A stretch of 34,671 bases of DNA from a virus (IMGVR_UViG_3300046321_000284:1-34671), one strand, 5' to 3'. Shown: positions 8,398 to 15,941, counted from the stretch's first letter. Numbers and translations: made by a program. Notes: generated from the sequence alone by a model not told the origin.

Positions 8398-9198
8398 GTG
8401 CGTTTACCCAATGATTTCAACCCGTTCGCTGAGCTGCAAGTTTACGCCCGCGAGACTCTGGACCTTGAAGACACCGGCACACTTATCGAGCAGCGTCTCG
8501 GTGACAAGCTACTGCCTCCGCCACAAGGTGTCTACGTGACAGGTGTCCTGGAACCGATCATGGTGCCGGGTGGGCGATATTTCGCACGTGTTCGTGACCC
8601 AGCCACTGGTAGCGTGCGGGTGCTCGAAGTCAAGACGCTCAAGGGGTTGAAGAATACTTCGGTGTTCAAAGTGAACGGCAACCCAGATACCTACTTCCAA
8701 CCGACAAAGGACTGTACTGGCTCTTTCATGGATCAGATGGTTCGCTGCACGGATGAAGAGCTTGTTCTCACACAAACACATGTGAACAATGCCAACTATC
8801 AAGTGTCCAATTATCCGTTCTTACCTTACCGGGGCATCTACCTGGCAGAACTGATGATCCAGGACACCATCGCGTTTGCGGTTGACTACCCTTATGCCGA
8901 TTTCGGTCTTTTCGTGGATGGGTTGAGAAAACACATTCGTGAAGAATACTGGGAAGACTGGGATTCGATTAGGAGTGACCTCGAAGCAATCACTTCAGAC
9001 CTAAAGGCACAAGTTCTGGAGTTCATCGGGAATTACAAGTGGCATCTGTACTTCTGCACCAATCGACCTGGCGGTGCTATCATGATCGAGAAATCGATCG
9101 ATTGGCGAGCACATCAGTGGAATCAAGAGCAAGCCCGCGAGCAGCAGCTCGCTGAGTTGGCTGAGCTACCCTCCAACGAATTCTTACGGAAGAAATAA
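8398..9198 (+). CDS. Unrecognised protein, 266 aa
   Basis: The frame opens with GTG, supported by AGGAG only 5 bases upstream. The first half has beta-type stretches (GVYVTGVLEPIMVPGGRYFARVRD, shown in part), the second half is helical and acidic, ending in a Gln/Glu/Ala-rich helix (EQQLAELAELP) and a basic tail. No membrane span, signal peptide or known motif. The next gene starts 3 bases after the stop, so it heads the operon 8398-11894. Confidence 0.78.
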   Translation: MRLPNDFNPFAELQVYARETLDLEDTGTLIEQRLGDKLLPPPQGVYVTGVLEPIMVPGGRYFARVRDPATGSVRVLEVKTLKGLKNTSVFKVNGNPDTYFQPTKDCTGSFMDQMVRCTDEELVLTQTHVNNANYQVSNYPFLPYRGIYLAELMIQDTIAFAVDYPYADFGLFVDGLRKHIREEYWEDWDSIRSDLEAITSDLKAQVLEFIGNYKWHLYFCTNRPGGAIMIEKSIDWRAHQWNQEQAREQQLAELAELPSNEFLRKK

Positions 9199-9201
9199 AC
9201 C

Positions 9202-9573
9202 ATGACCGTCAAGCATTATGTCTTGTCGTTCGAGGCAGCCAAGGCATGTCTGGAGATGTGCTTGACGCAAGGTTATCGCTGCCACGACGATGCATGCATT
9301 GAAGAAATCAATGCATGCTTGAAGCAATTCATCGACACCGTACTCCGTGTCAACTCCACGCACTCCGAGATGGTGGCGGTTATACTCGCGGAGCTGATCA
9401 ACTCTGGTAACTCGACCGACACTGCTCATGATGTTTGCGACCGCCTCATCGCTCTCGTCATGAACGACATTTACAAGTGGGTCGATGACCCGCAAGCCAT
9501 CACCCGCATCGGAGTAACCAAGGTGTTGTTTGAGGGGAGTTTCGTAATCGAGGTGCACTACGAGGGTTGGTAA
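9202..9573 (+). CDS. Array protein A, first of six short paralogue-like proteins, 123 aa
   Basis: The layout is a short N-terminal strand (HYVLSFEAA), a central set of helices (CLKQFIDTVL; CDRLIALVMNDIYKW) and a C-terminal strand (FVIEVHYEGW). The same order is seen in the next five genes, although residue identity is low. This member has five cysteines in the first 40 residues. It starts 3 bases after the upstream stop and ends 5 bases before the next start. No known family was recognised; a small globular phage accessory protein is the most that can be said. Confidence 0.75.
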   Translation: MTVKHYVLSFEAAKACLEMCLTQGYRCHDDACIEEINACLKQFIDTVLRVNSTHSEMVAVILAELINSGNSTDTAHDVCDRLIALVMNDIYKWVDDPQAITRIGVTKVLFEGSFVIEVHYEGW

Positions 9574-9578
9574 CAGAG

Positions 9579-10019
9579 ATGCGTACGTTTTTGATTGACT
9601 TTGAAGACGCCCGTGATTTAATTGACCGATGTATTTTAGTTGCGGCGAGAAAGCCTAACCCTGACCGATTCTTTGAACTCGTATTGAAAAGTGTGCTGTG
9701 CACAAATTCCTTGGACATCAGTAGCCGGGAGATGTTCAAAATGCTGTTCGATGACAACTTCTTGGACGGGCATTTTGACAGGGCACTGTACGACAGAATT
9801 TACACGACGGTACTTAGTCGTGTGACGGATCATTTCCCAAACTACACCACCACCTACCGAGGATACTGTGCACTTTACAAAGACATCATCCCAAAAAACC
9901 AATACGCCACTATACACCTCAGTGAGCCCACCTATCATCGCGTATCCCGTTGTGATGGACATGGAAGAGTTCCAGCATTTCTCAGGCCCTTTCCAAGAGG
10001 GCTTGTGTCTCACGACTGA
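9579..10019 (+). CDS. Array protein B, 146 aa
   Basis: The ATG at 9579 gives the N-terminal strand and helix RTFLIDFEDARDLIDRC, which aligns well by pattern with array protein A (YVLSFEAAKACLEMC). The central helices (FFELVLKSVL; YDRIYTTVLSRV) also match. After the last strand (YATIHLSE) the frame continues for about 33 residues with an unusual Arg/Pro-rich composition; this tail overlaps the start of array gene C by up to 98 bases and is probably read mainly because no stop occurs. Function unknown. Confidence 0.72.
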   Translation: MRTFLIDFEDARDLIDRCILVAARKPNPDRFFELVLKSVLCTNSLDISSREMFKMLFDDNFLDGHFDRALYDRIYTTVLSRVTDHFPNYTTTYRGYCALYKDIIPKNQYATIHLSEPTYHRVSRCDGHGRVPAFLRPFPRGLVSHD

Positions 10020-10383
10020 CCTGTTCCCAAACTTTCTAGAATCTGCGGTCTTGTTGATTGTTCAAGACTACCACCCTGAGAAATCACCCGAGGACTATTT
10101 CGACAGCTATACGCGACTCATGGACACCTGTGAGTACGAAATTGGTCAAGGAATCGGTCGCTTCGGAACAGGCATTACTGAGGGCGTTTCTAAGGAACTG
10201 TACGGTGGGGTGTTTTTCGATCTGATGCATCGGCTCACGATGTTTGCCATCGACTACATTCGTGATCGTTTAGGCGATCAGTGGGTGGTGGACATTAATA
10301 CACCCGTCAAGGTCACCACGACCTGTTGCAATGATCTACTGTCTTTTAAGGTAGCAGTACGAGATGACTCGGATATTTATTGA
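9922..10383 (+). CDS. Array protein C, 153 aa
   Basis: The start is uncertain. I prefer GTG at 9922, which gives a strand-helix opening (PVVMDMEEF) at the position where the siblings have theirs and places the start right after the final strand of gene B, as in the other overlaps. ATG at 9955 is the alternative. Neither has a clear ribosome binding site. The centre is helical (FFDLMHRLTMFAIDYIRD), and the end has the family-type strand (LLSFKVAVRDD). It overlaps gene D by 20 bases. Function unknown. Confidence 0.68.
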   Translation: MSPPIIAYPVVMDMEEFQHFSGPFQEGLCLTTDLFPNFLESAVLLIVQDYHPEKSPEDYFDSYTRLMDTCEYEIGQGIGRFGTGITEGVSKELYGGVFFDLMHRLTMFAIDYIRDRLGDQWVVDINTPVKVTTTCCNDLLSFKVAVRDDSDIY

Positions 10384-10768
10384 AGTGGATGATCTGGAAG
10401 ACACGGTTAGAAGAATAGCAAATGATCCTCGTCTTCCTACCATCGATGTGGGCGCTGTTATCAGTAGCGTCCTCGACTTAATGTTTTACCAACCCGCATA
10501 TGACGATGAGCAGATCTGCGAGTTCTTACTGCAGTTTGGCATCATCAGCGACCGTTTAGCCCCGACTTCATCAATGGGTTTGCTCGTTGTAGAGATTTTG
10601 GGCCCATTAATCTTCAAGCTACGATCCGCGTTCATGTCGGTGGTGAACATCAACGACATGGAAAACGCGTACATGGATATACGTTACGAAAGGCATTGGC
10701 AGGGAAATGTCGTCATCCGAACAGAAGCCAGGGCAAGTCCCAGAGATACTGACGGTTTGCCTTATTGA
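10364..10768 (+). CDS. Array protein D, 134 aa
   Basis: Starts inside the end of gene C with MTRIFIEVDDLEDTV, the same strand-then-acidic-helix opening as its siblings. The centre has two hydrophobic helices (AVISSVLDLMF; LLVVEILGPLIFKLRSAF), and the last strand is NVVIRTEA, after which 12 residues overlap gene E. The second helix is hydrophobic enough to be considered a membrane segment, but it contains charged residues and the siblings do not share that trait. Function unknown. Confidence 0.73.
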   Translation: MTRIFIEVDDLEDTVRRIANDPRLPTIDVGAVISSVLDLMFYQPAYDDEQICEFLLQFGIISDRLAPTSSMGLLVVEILGPLIFKLRSAFMSVVNINDMENAYMDIRYERHWQGNVVIRTEARASPRDTDGLPY

Positions 10769-11120
10769 TCCTGATGAAAGAGTAGTGGAGATTGAGGCAG
10801 ATCACGACGCTAAAGAGCTGACCATTGATACGTTGATGGAGTGGCTCGTATTCGCAGGTGAGCACGGGGTGGAATCGCTTAAGAAAAAACTTGAGCAAGA
10901 TCTATCAAATGAACTGCCACTAGCAAAGATCGATGCAATCAAGGTCATGGTTAGCTACTACGCAATGTTGATTGGGACATTGCTGGTGGATTTCCATGAT
11001 TTTGGGGTGGTGGTCAAAGGGCGCATCTTGTTCGCCCCGTTCAAGATCAAAAACAACCTAATCTACCTGGTGAACCATGACAGCGTCACGCCCGATCATC
11101 TTGGACATCACCTGCGCTGA
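10707..11120 (+). CDS. Array protein E, 137 aa
   Basis: ATG at 10707 with AGGG shortly upstream; it overlaps gene D by 62 bases. A short polar leader (SSSEQKPGQ) precedes the family-type strand EILTVCLIDPDE, then come helices (TIDTLMEWLVFAG; IKVMVSYYAMLIGTLLVDF) and the last strand (NNLIYLVNHD), after which the tail overlaps gene F. Function unknown. Confidence 0.72.
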   Translation: MSSSEQKPGQVPEILTVCLIDPDERVVEIEADHDAKELTIDTLMEWLVFAGEHGVESLKKKLEQDLSNELPLAKIDAIKVMVSYYAMLIGTLLVDFHDFGVVVKGRILFAPFKIKNNLIYLVNHDSVTPDHLGHHLR

Positions 11121-11496
11121 TGAAGCATTTCGTGACAGCGCAGCGTGCGTGGGCGTTCAGATCTACCCTTACGAAGGTGGTCTTTACGCCGATGCATTTT
11201 ACCAAGCGATGAAGCTGATTGAAAACCCAGCCATCGCAATCCAATTCAGCCTATTCCTTAATAAGGTGGCCCCTAATCCGCTCGACATCAACTCGGGCGA
11301 GCTTTCTTTTGCTTATTGGACGATGTGTCGACTCTACACACACCTAGTGTGCGGCATTCGGCAAGTCATTCTTCAGAGTGAAAGAATGCTCGCCTTAGGC
11401 ACAACTGAAATGGTCCAGCGCTGTGCTTTTGAAAAGTACAAGCTGGGGTGTATCTACGTTCAACCAGGAATCCCATGCTCTACGACCTCAAGCTGA
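11077..11496 (+). CDS. Array protein F, 139 aa
   Basis: The opening MTASRPIILDITCADEAF fits the shared strand-helix start. Helices follow (YADAFYQAMKLIE; FAYWTMCRLYTHLVCGIRQV) and then the final strand (LGCIYVQPG). It overlaps gene E by 44 bases and the next gene by 22 bases. This is the last member of the array as far as I can see; the following gene has a different pattern. Function unknown. Confidence 0.73.
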   Translation: MTASRPIILDITCADEAFRDSAACVGVQIYPYEGGLYADAFYQAMKLIENPAIAIQFSLFLNKVAPNPLDINSGELSFAYWTMCRLYTHLVCGIRQVILQSERMLALGTTEMVQRCAFEKYKLGCIYVQPGIPCSTTSS

Positions 11497-11894
11497 AGTC
11501 CAGCTACAACTTCTCCCTGCTTGCACCGAACATCATTGGTGCAAGCTACCTCAACGCGACGGTCGTTTCTTTTTTTGACTATGCGACTGCTTCAGCGTTT
11601 GCTGGTGATCTGGCAGCAACCCATGCTGCAGTGTATCCGAGCTTACCGGTGGGTACACCGAAGAATGCGAAAGATCTAGATTACGTCCGGATCAAGACAA
11701 GCGCCGGGGACTACCGGGTCCTGGCACTGAATTGGATTGCATCACAACCCGTACTGGTGGTCAACAAGGTCGCTCAAATTCTGGTTCGAGATGCTTCGGC
11801 AGAAGATCTTTCCAGACTGCGCTCGATGATGGTGCAGAACGGCTTCACTGATTTCTCTGTCCAATTCATCGAAACTGGGACAGGAACCCCCTGA
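11475..11894 (+). CDS. Unrecognised small protein, beta-rich N-terminal part, 139 aa
   Basis: ATG at 11475 with AGGA about 6 bases upstream; the in-frame ATG at 11448 lacks one. The sequence LDYVRIKTSAGDYRVLALNW with the following PVLVV strand looks like part of a small beta barrel (SH3-like), followed by a helix-strand end (SRLRSMMVQNGFTDFSVQF). The barrel idea is inferred from the strand pattern only. The stop codon lies inside a GC-rich hairpin with a T-run, so it ends the operon. Confidence 0.75.
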   Translation: MLYDLKLKSSYNFSLLAPNIIGASYLNATVVSFFDYATASAFAGDLAATHAAVYPSLPVGTPKNAKDLDYVRIKTSAGDYRVLALNWIASQPVLVVNKVAQILVRDASAEDLSRLRSMMVQNGFTDFSVQFIETGTGTP

Positions 11895-11906
11895 TGTAGG
11901 GGTTTT
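11885..11906 (+). terminator. Intrinsic terminator after the 8398-11894 operon
   Basis: AACCCC (11885-11890) pairs with GGGGTT (11899-11904) around an 8-base loop and is followed by TTTT. The stop codon of the preceding gene lies in the loop. Confidence 0.6.
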
Positions 11907-11909
11907 ACC

Positions 11910-11921
11910 CTATATGTTATG
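11910..11921 (+). promoter_or_regulatory. CTATATGTTRTG motif before the noncoding region (copy 1)
   Basis: CTATATGTTATG lies just after a terminator and 40 bases before the structured RNA. A near-identical CTATATGTTGTG occurs at 15930-15941, again at the head of a structured noncoding stretch. The TATG core fits a phiKZ late-type promoter. Function inferred. Confidence 0.4.
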
Positions 11922-11961
11922 CACCACGCTCCATGCCGGGGAAGGTGTGAAAGAAAGCGAC

Positions 11962-12123
11962 TCTTAGGGGGAGCAAGCATTGCCGACGCGGAACACGCAT
12001 TTGGCAGGAACGACCGACACCTAGACAGGCACGCTCTTATAGTGTACACACCCTTGTCTCTAGCCGATTGTTCCTTAGTCACGTGCCTTGGAGAGGCTCC
12101 GTGATGCTTGTATCCCCCTAAGA
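11962..12123 (+). ncRNA. Candidate structured noncoding RNA 1 (multibranch, about 162 nt)
   Basis: The ends pair over long range: TCTTAGGGGG (11962-11971) with CCCCCTAAGA (12114-12123), continued by CAAGCAT (11974-11980) with ATGCTTG (12104-12110), 17 pairs in all with a small internal loop. Inside are three further stems: TGCC/GGCA with GCG/CGC (11981-12006); GGAACGA/TTGTTCC plus CTAG/CTAG and ACA/TGT (12007-12074); and TCACG/CGTGA enclosing GCCT/AGGC (12079-12104). No convincing protein frame crosses the region. The strand is inferred from the neighbouring genes and signals. It matches no RNA class I know. Confidence 0.6.
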
Positions 12124-12124
12124 C

Positions 12125-12202
12125 TAGCCTATGCCGGCTATATAAAACATATGTTTTGGGTTACTTGCTAAAGCAAATGCTGTTGATCTTGGCCGTTTTT
12201 TT
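12125..12202 (+). terminator. Probable 3' end of noncoding RNA 1
   Basis: CGGCTA (12135-12140) can pair with TGGCCG (12190-12195), followed by seven T. Inside are the palindrome AAAACATATGTTTT (12144-12157) and a TTGC/GCAA hairpin (12165-12176). A competing local hairpin TAGCC/GGCTA (12125-12140) has TATGCC in its loop. The long loop makes this a weaker terminator call than the others. Confidence 0.4.
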
Positions 12203-12469
12203 ATGCCGATTCATGCGAGCCGCGCGATCGTTTACGAAGCGCAGCGCAAGACGTACGCCCTAAGTGACCAAAGCGGTGGTGATGGCAGGGTGGTGGTTTG
12301 GCGCCAGGGCGGGAAGCGGGATGCCTCTGCGTGGATGAATCGGGTCCCCGGTTTGTGCGGCCGGCATGAGCACAGGGTCAAAAACCCATCAGCTCCGGGC
12401 AAGAAAGAGACAGTGCAATGGCAAGTATCCTGCATAGGGAGTGATGGGGAGGCAACTCCCCATCACTCC
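12202..12469 (+). ncRNA. Candidate noncoding RNA 2 (about 270 nt, GC-rich)
   Basis: The unit is bounded by a TATGCCG motif (12202-12208) and a 13-pair terminator hairpin (12438-12469). It is clearly more GC-rich than its surroundings and contains good local stems: TACG-GCG/CGC-CGTA near 12232-12256, and CCGG-GAGC-GGGT/ACCC-GCTC-CGG near 12362-12399 with a CAAAA loop. The open frame starting at 12203 runs through the terminator, has no ribosome binding site and an unnatural composition, so I do not treat it as a gene. Transcription is inferred. Confidence 0.45.
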
Positions 12470-12479
12470 TTTTATGCCG
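12438..12479 (+). terminator. Strong terminator with TTTTATGCCG upstream of the DNA polymerase
   Basis: GGAGTGATGGGGA (12438-12450) pairs perfectly with TCCCCATCACTCC (12457-12469) around GGCAAC, followed by TTTTATGCCG. The TATGCCG part may also serve as the late-type promoter of the DNA polymerase gene 73 bases further on. Confidence 0.82.
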
Positions 12480-12551
12480 TATTTTTTTGTGGCCTCAAGA
12501 AAAACTACCCACTCTCTGAATCTACTGAGCTAAACCTGCCTGAGAAAAAAC

Positions 12552-14684
12552 ATGGAAAACCCGTTTGTTGATCATGTCGATAATTACAAGAGAAACCTCA
12601 ATCCCCTTAAGCACTATGCTCAACAACAAGCCTATTATCTCAGCGTCACCACAGGTGATCGGTATGACGATTGCTTGAATTTTGTTAGAACTTCTCTTAG
12701 GCCGGGCGGCATCTTCGAGTATAAAGATGTCAAGATGGACTACCTCCAGCGAGACGAAACAGGAGATCGGCATCTGGTCGAATCTACTGTTCGAGAGTTT
12801 CTGACGGAGGTCATCAAAAACGAAGAAATACTGGCCCCAACTTTTACAACCTACATCCCGACAAAAAAGAAAAGGTCGTACCTTGGAGTGGAGATTGGTG
12901 AAAACATCAAAGCACGTAACGTTGCCAAGAAAGCGATGTTCGCGGCTGAAGCTGCTGAGGATAAGTTCGGGTATCAGTTCTACCATTCGGAACAAACGAA
13001 TCGAAAACTGTCGAATAACGCTGTGAGCGGCGCGCACGTCACGCCGTCGACCCCACTCTACAACAAGACCGCGCACTCTACGCTTACAAGTATCTGTAGG
13101 TCGACCAGCGGTTACGGGAACGCTAACAATGAGAGGCTCTTGACGGGTAACCGACATTACCGAAACTGGCTGATCACAAAGAACAACATTGTTTCGATCA
13201 TTGCAAACACGGACTATGATCAGCTCGATGCTGCCATTACGAGGTACGGTCTCGCCTACCCTACTGCTGAACAAGCTTCTGAATGCATCAAGTATTCAAC
13301 CGATCTCTATTGGCTCAACAAGACGCGTACTGCTGAGATATATGAACTCTTGAAAAAACTAACGCCGTCCCAAAGAGCGGCTGTGGTTTACACAGGTGAC
13401 TTCTACCACCTGATGAAATACAACGAAGAGTTCATCAGAACGTTTTTGACGAAGCTGATTGCTAAAATACAGCTGCCATGCGAATTTCCTTTGGCGGTGA
13501 TCAAGGCTGCTCCTGAGAGTTACGTCGAACTGGCTCACCAAATCTGCACCCTCGAAGTTGTGGGGATTGGTAAGAAATACGCATTGATCGAAGAAGATGA
13601 TCGAATTCACACACTGGCTTCGACGATCCTGAACATTGGTCGGGTAGTGGTGGAGTATGCCGACCTGATCAAAACATTCATTCGGACAAACAACCTACCT
13701 CCTTCAGTAGCATATTTCCCGGAAAGCATTCGCAGAGCTGCGGTGACTTCCGACACAGACTCTACCATTTTCACAGTGCAGGACTGGATTATCTGGTATT
13801 GTGGTGGGATCGATTTCACCCCTACTGGTATTTCTATTGAAGCGGCGATGACGTTCATTGCATCGTCCTCAATCACACATGTGCTGGCGGTGATGTCAGC
13901 AAACATTGGGGTTGATAAAAGCAAGTTGTTCGACATTGCCATGAAGAGTGAGTTTCGCTTCGATGTGTTTGTTCCGACGTTATTGGGTAAGCACTATTAC
14001 GCGGCGATTGGTTGTCAAGAAGGAAACGTGTACGCCAAACACAAAACTGAAATCAAGGGCGTGCATTTGAAGAATTCCAACATCACCAAGAAACTGACTT
14101 CTCGTGCAGAAGAGATGATGGTCGAGATCATGCAAACCGTGATGAGTGGAAAGAAGATCAGTCTGTTGAAGTATTTGAAGGAGATCGCTGACATCGAACG
14201 CATGGTCATGCGTGGTGTACACGAGGGCGATAGTGATTTCCTGAGGTCGGGAAGTATTAAAGATCCGGAATCCTACACCAAAGATGAGGAAGACAGCCCT
14301 TATCAACATCACACATTCTGGAACACCGTCTTCGGATGGAAGTATGGCGAAATGGAAACGCCCCCGTATTCCACGCTGAAGGTTAGTCTTAATTTGAGCA
14401 GTCGGAAAAAACTACTGGCTTGGATTGAGGGCATTGAAGACAAAACGCTGGCGGATAAGCTCTCAGTCTGGATGAGCAGCAAAGAAAAAACAAACTTCAA
14501 TACGTTCTATATCCCGGTGGACATTCTGGAAGCGAGGGGATTCCCGATCGAGTTGGTATCTGTGATTGACTCTAGGCGCACGGCGCAGGAGCTTTGCAAA
14601 GCGTTCTACATCATCTTGGAGACTCTAGGGTTCTTCACGATGGGGGAAGGGCGCGTCCAACGTCTCGTCTCTGACTATTACTGA
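12552..14684 (+). CDS. Family B-like DNA polymerase, palm motifs B and C and thumb, 710 aa
   Basis: Synthesises phage DNA. Motif C is SDTDST with D401 and D403 as metal-binding aspartates. Residues 152-160 (K..NN..SG, in KLSNNAVSG) match motif B KxxxNSxYG with the tyrosine replaced by serine. KHYYAA and the later KGVHLKN near residue 500 match the K-rich DNA-binding region between palm and thumb. There is no 3'-5' exonuclease domain and no motif A (DxxSLYP) before motif B, so the N-terminal half of the enzyme must be encoded elsewhere or motif A is unrecognisable. B and C are about 240 residues apart, longer than in T4-type enzymes. The ribosome binding site is weak. Identification is firm for the polymerase fold, less for completeness. 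Confidence 0.82.
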   Translation: MENPFVDHVDNYKRNLNPLKHYAQQQAYYLSVTTGDRYDDCLNFVRTSLRPGGIFEYKDVKMDYLQRDETGDRHLVESTVREFLTEVIKNEEILAPTFTTYIPTKKKRSYLGVEIGENIKARNVAKKAMFAAEAAEDKFGYQFYHSEQTNRKLSNNAVSGAHVTPSTPLYNKTAHSTLTSICRSTSGYGNANNERLLTGNRHYRNWLITKNNIVSIIANTDYDQLDAAITRYGLAYPTAEQASECIKYSTDLYWLNKTRTAEIYELLKKLTPSQRAAVVYTGDFYHLMKYNEEFIRTFLTKLIAKIQLPCEFPLAVIKAAPESYVELAHQICTLEVVGIGKKYALIEEDDRIHTLASTILNIGRVVVEYADLIKTFIRTNNLPPSVAYFPESIRRAAVTSDTDSTIFTVQDWIIWYCGGIDFTPTGISIEAAMTFIASSSITHVLAVMSANIGVDKSKLFDIAMKSEFRFDVFVPTLLGKHYYAAIGCQEGNVYAKHKTEIKGVHLKNSNITKKLTSRAEEMMVEIMQTVMSGKKISLLKYLKEIADIERMVMRGVHEGDSDFLRSGSIKDPESYTKDEEDSPYQHHTFWNTVFGWKYGEMETPPYSTLKVSLNLSSRKKLLAWIEGIEDKTLADKLSVWMSSKEKTNFNTFYIPVDILEARGFPIELVSVIDSRRTAQELCKAFYIILETLGFFTMGEGRVQRLVSDYY

Positions 14685-14691
14685 TACGTCA

Positions 14692-14734
14692 GAAAACCCA
14701 GTTCGCAGCCACCATCGGCACGAACTGGGTTTTC
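14692..14734. terminator. Terminator between convergent genes
   Basis: Perfect 14-base arms GAAAACCCAGTTCG (14692-14705) and complement (14721-14734). It has A-rich and T-rich flanks and can stop both the DNA polymerase transcript and the facing 14740 gene transcript. CTTATG follows at 14739, partly because of the stop codon of the minus-strand gene. Confidence 0.82.
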
Positions 14735-14739
14735 ACAAC

Positions 14740-15861
14740 TTATGTCGTCAAAATGCGAGTGCCTGTTTTCTCCTCGATGTTTGAGATGTATCCTAGAAAC
14801 AGCTGATGAATCTCTTTACCCATCTGAGCGAGCACCATGTCTGCCGCACCCCAAGACCGAATTGCTCTTGCGAATGAGTTCACCGTGTCTTGATTTCCCT
14901 TGTACTCCTGGTCATGCGCGACATCGCACAAAAACGAGAAGTGCTTTATTCTGCTCAAGAATAAAGTCCAATCAACCTGTCGAGTAGGCATGATGTCTGG
15001 GATCACCAATGCTTCGGACATGTCTTCGAAATCAAATGCCTTCAAGTTCTGGAGGATACCTGCAAACTCTGGAGCTTTGCGTGTGATATTGATCAGCATT
15101 TTATCGACTGCAACGTCGACATAATACGTGATGTCAGGAATGGCGATCTGCAATCCCTTCTGTGGATCGATTGGCTCCGCTTCCGTCCCCGTGTAACGAT
15201 TGATGATTTTGTTCATCAGCTGTAACTCGACTTGTCGCCTCAGCATGTTTGGTAGAACGTACCCACCAATAAATTCACGGACACCCCTGCGCTGCGTGAT
15301 GGGTTGTGCAAGCTGATGTCGAACAAAACAATACCACTGAACCATCAACAGGGGTACGTGGATAGAAATGACAGAGGGTAGCGATGTGAAATCAGCCGCG
15401 GGATAGTTGCTGCCCTTCGGCACACGGTAGTGAATACTGTCGTCGTGTATCAGAACGGGGTTCACTGCGGCGATATCTTGCCAATCCAGGCGCGCTGCTT
15501 CTAGGTCGAAGTAGTCTTTATACGCCAGTGTGATTTCAGGGCCTTCTTGACGATAATACGCCGCCTTGTAGTTGCGCCCTGGAGAGTCGAATGTTGTATA
15601 GCCCAGGACTTTTGCAGTACCCACAGCTTCGACATTCACTGCATCTAAATAACGATCAAGTGGGAGACGTAGCGGGGTAGCAATCGTGTTGATCAGTGTG
15701 ATGAGGGGGTGTCCTCCATTCACTGGGGTCCTTGCAGTACGATGGTATTGAACAACCTGCTCAACAATGCCGGCGATTCTGCCGCGCACGACAGGCCACT
15801 GTTCTGGAGTTGAGCTTGGGTATTCCAAATAAGTGGCTGTTCTAAAAAGAGGGATGGACAT
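14740..15861 (-). CDS. Unrecognised protein, 373 aa
   Basis: A single minus-strand gene between the DNA polymerase and the chimallin gene. A weak AGG lies 8 bases before the ATG. The protein is mixed alpha/beta, with a central hydrophobic stretch (VISIHVPLLMVQWYCFVRHQLAQ, about residues 165-187) that is probably a buried helix, since charged residues surround it. No signal peptide or catalytic motif. I do not recognise the family. Its promoter should lie in the divergent region 15862-16190. Confidence 0.78.
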   Translation of the reverse strand: MSIPLFRTATYLEYPSSTPEQWPVVRGRIAGIVEQVVQYHRTARTPVNGGHPLITLINTIATPLRLPLDRYLDAVNVEAVGTAKVLGYTTFDSPGRNYKAAYYRQEGPEITLAYKDYFDLEAARLDWQDIAAVNPVLIHDDSIHYRVPKGSNYPAADFTSLPSVISIHVPLLMVQWYCFVRHQLAQPITQRRGVREFIGGYVLPNMLRRQVELQLMNKIINRYTGTEAEPIDPQKGLQIAIPDITYYVDVAVDKMLINITRKAPEFAGILQNLKAFDFEDMSEALVIPDIMPTRQVDWTLFLSRIKHFSFLCDVAHDQEYKGNQDTVNSFARAIRSWGAADMVLAQMGKEIHQLFLGYISNIEEKTGTRILTT

Positions 15862-15929
15862 GCTGCAGACCTGGGTTGTATTTTCTTGGCGTTGATGAAC
15901 GACTCAGTTTATTTCTTTTTTCTACACGC

Positions 15930-15941
15930 CTATATGTTGTG
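15930..15941 (+). promoter_or_regulatory. CTATATGTTRTG motif (copy 2)
   Basis: CTATATGTTGTG, one base different from the copy at 11910-11921. It is followed by a structured segment and then by the chimallin promoter motif. Inferred promoter of a leader or small RNA. Confidence 0.4.

Noticed and set aside
11774-12082. Minus-strand frame of 102 codons over the structured RNA
   Set aside because: It overlaps a well-supported plus-strand gene and a terminator; its sequence is what the complement of paired RNA would give.
11895-12551. tRNA genes or tmRNA in the noncoding region
   Set aside because: No T-arm GGTTCRA-type sequence and no acceptor stem of the right size with a matching D-arm were found on either strand.
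12203-12571. Open frame of 122 codons in the gene-free region
   Set aside because: It begins exactly at the TATGCCG motif, has no ribosome binding site, runs through a 13-pair terminator and into the DNA polymerase start, and has an unnatural composition.
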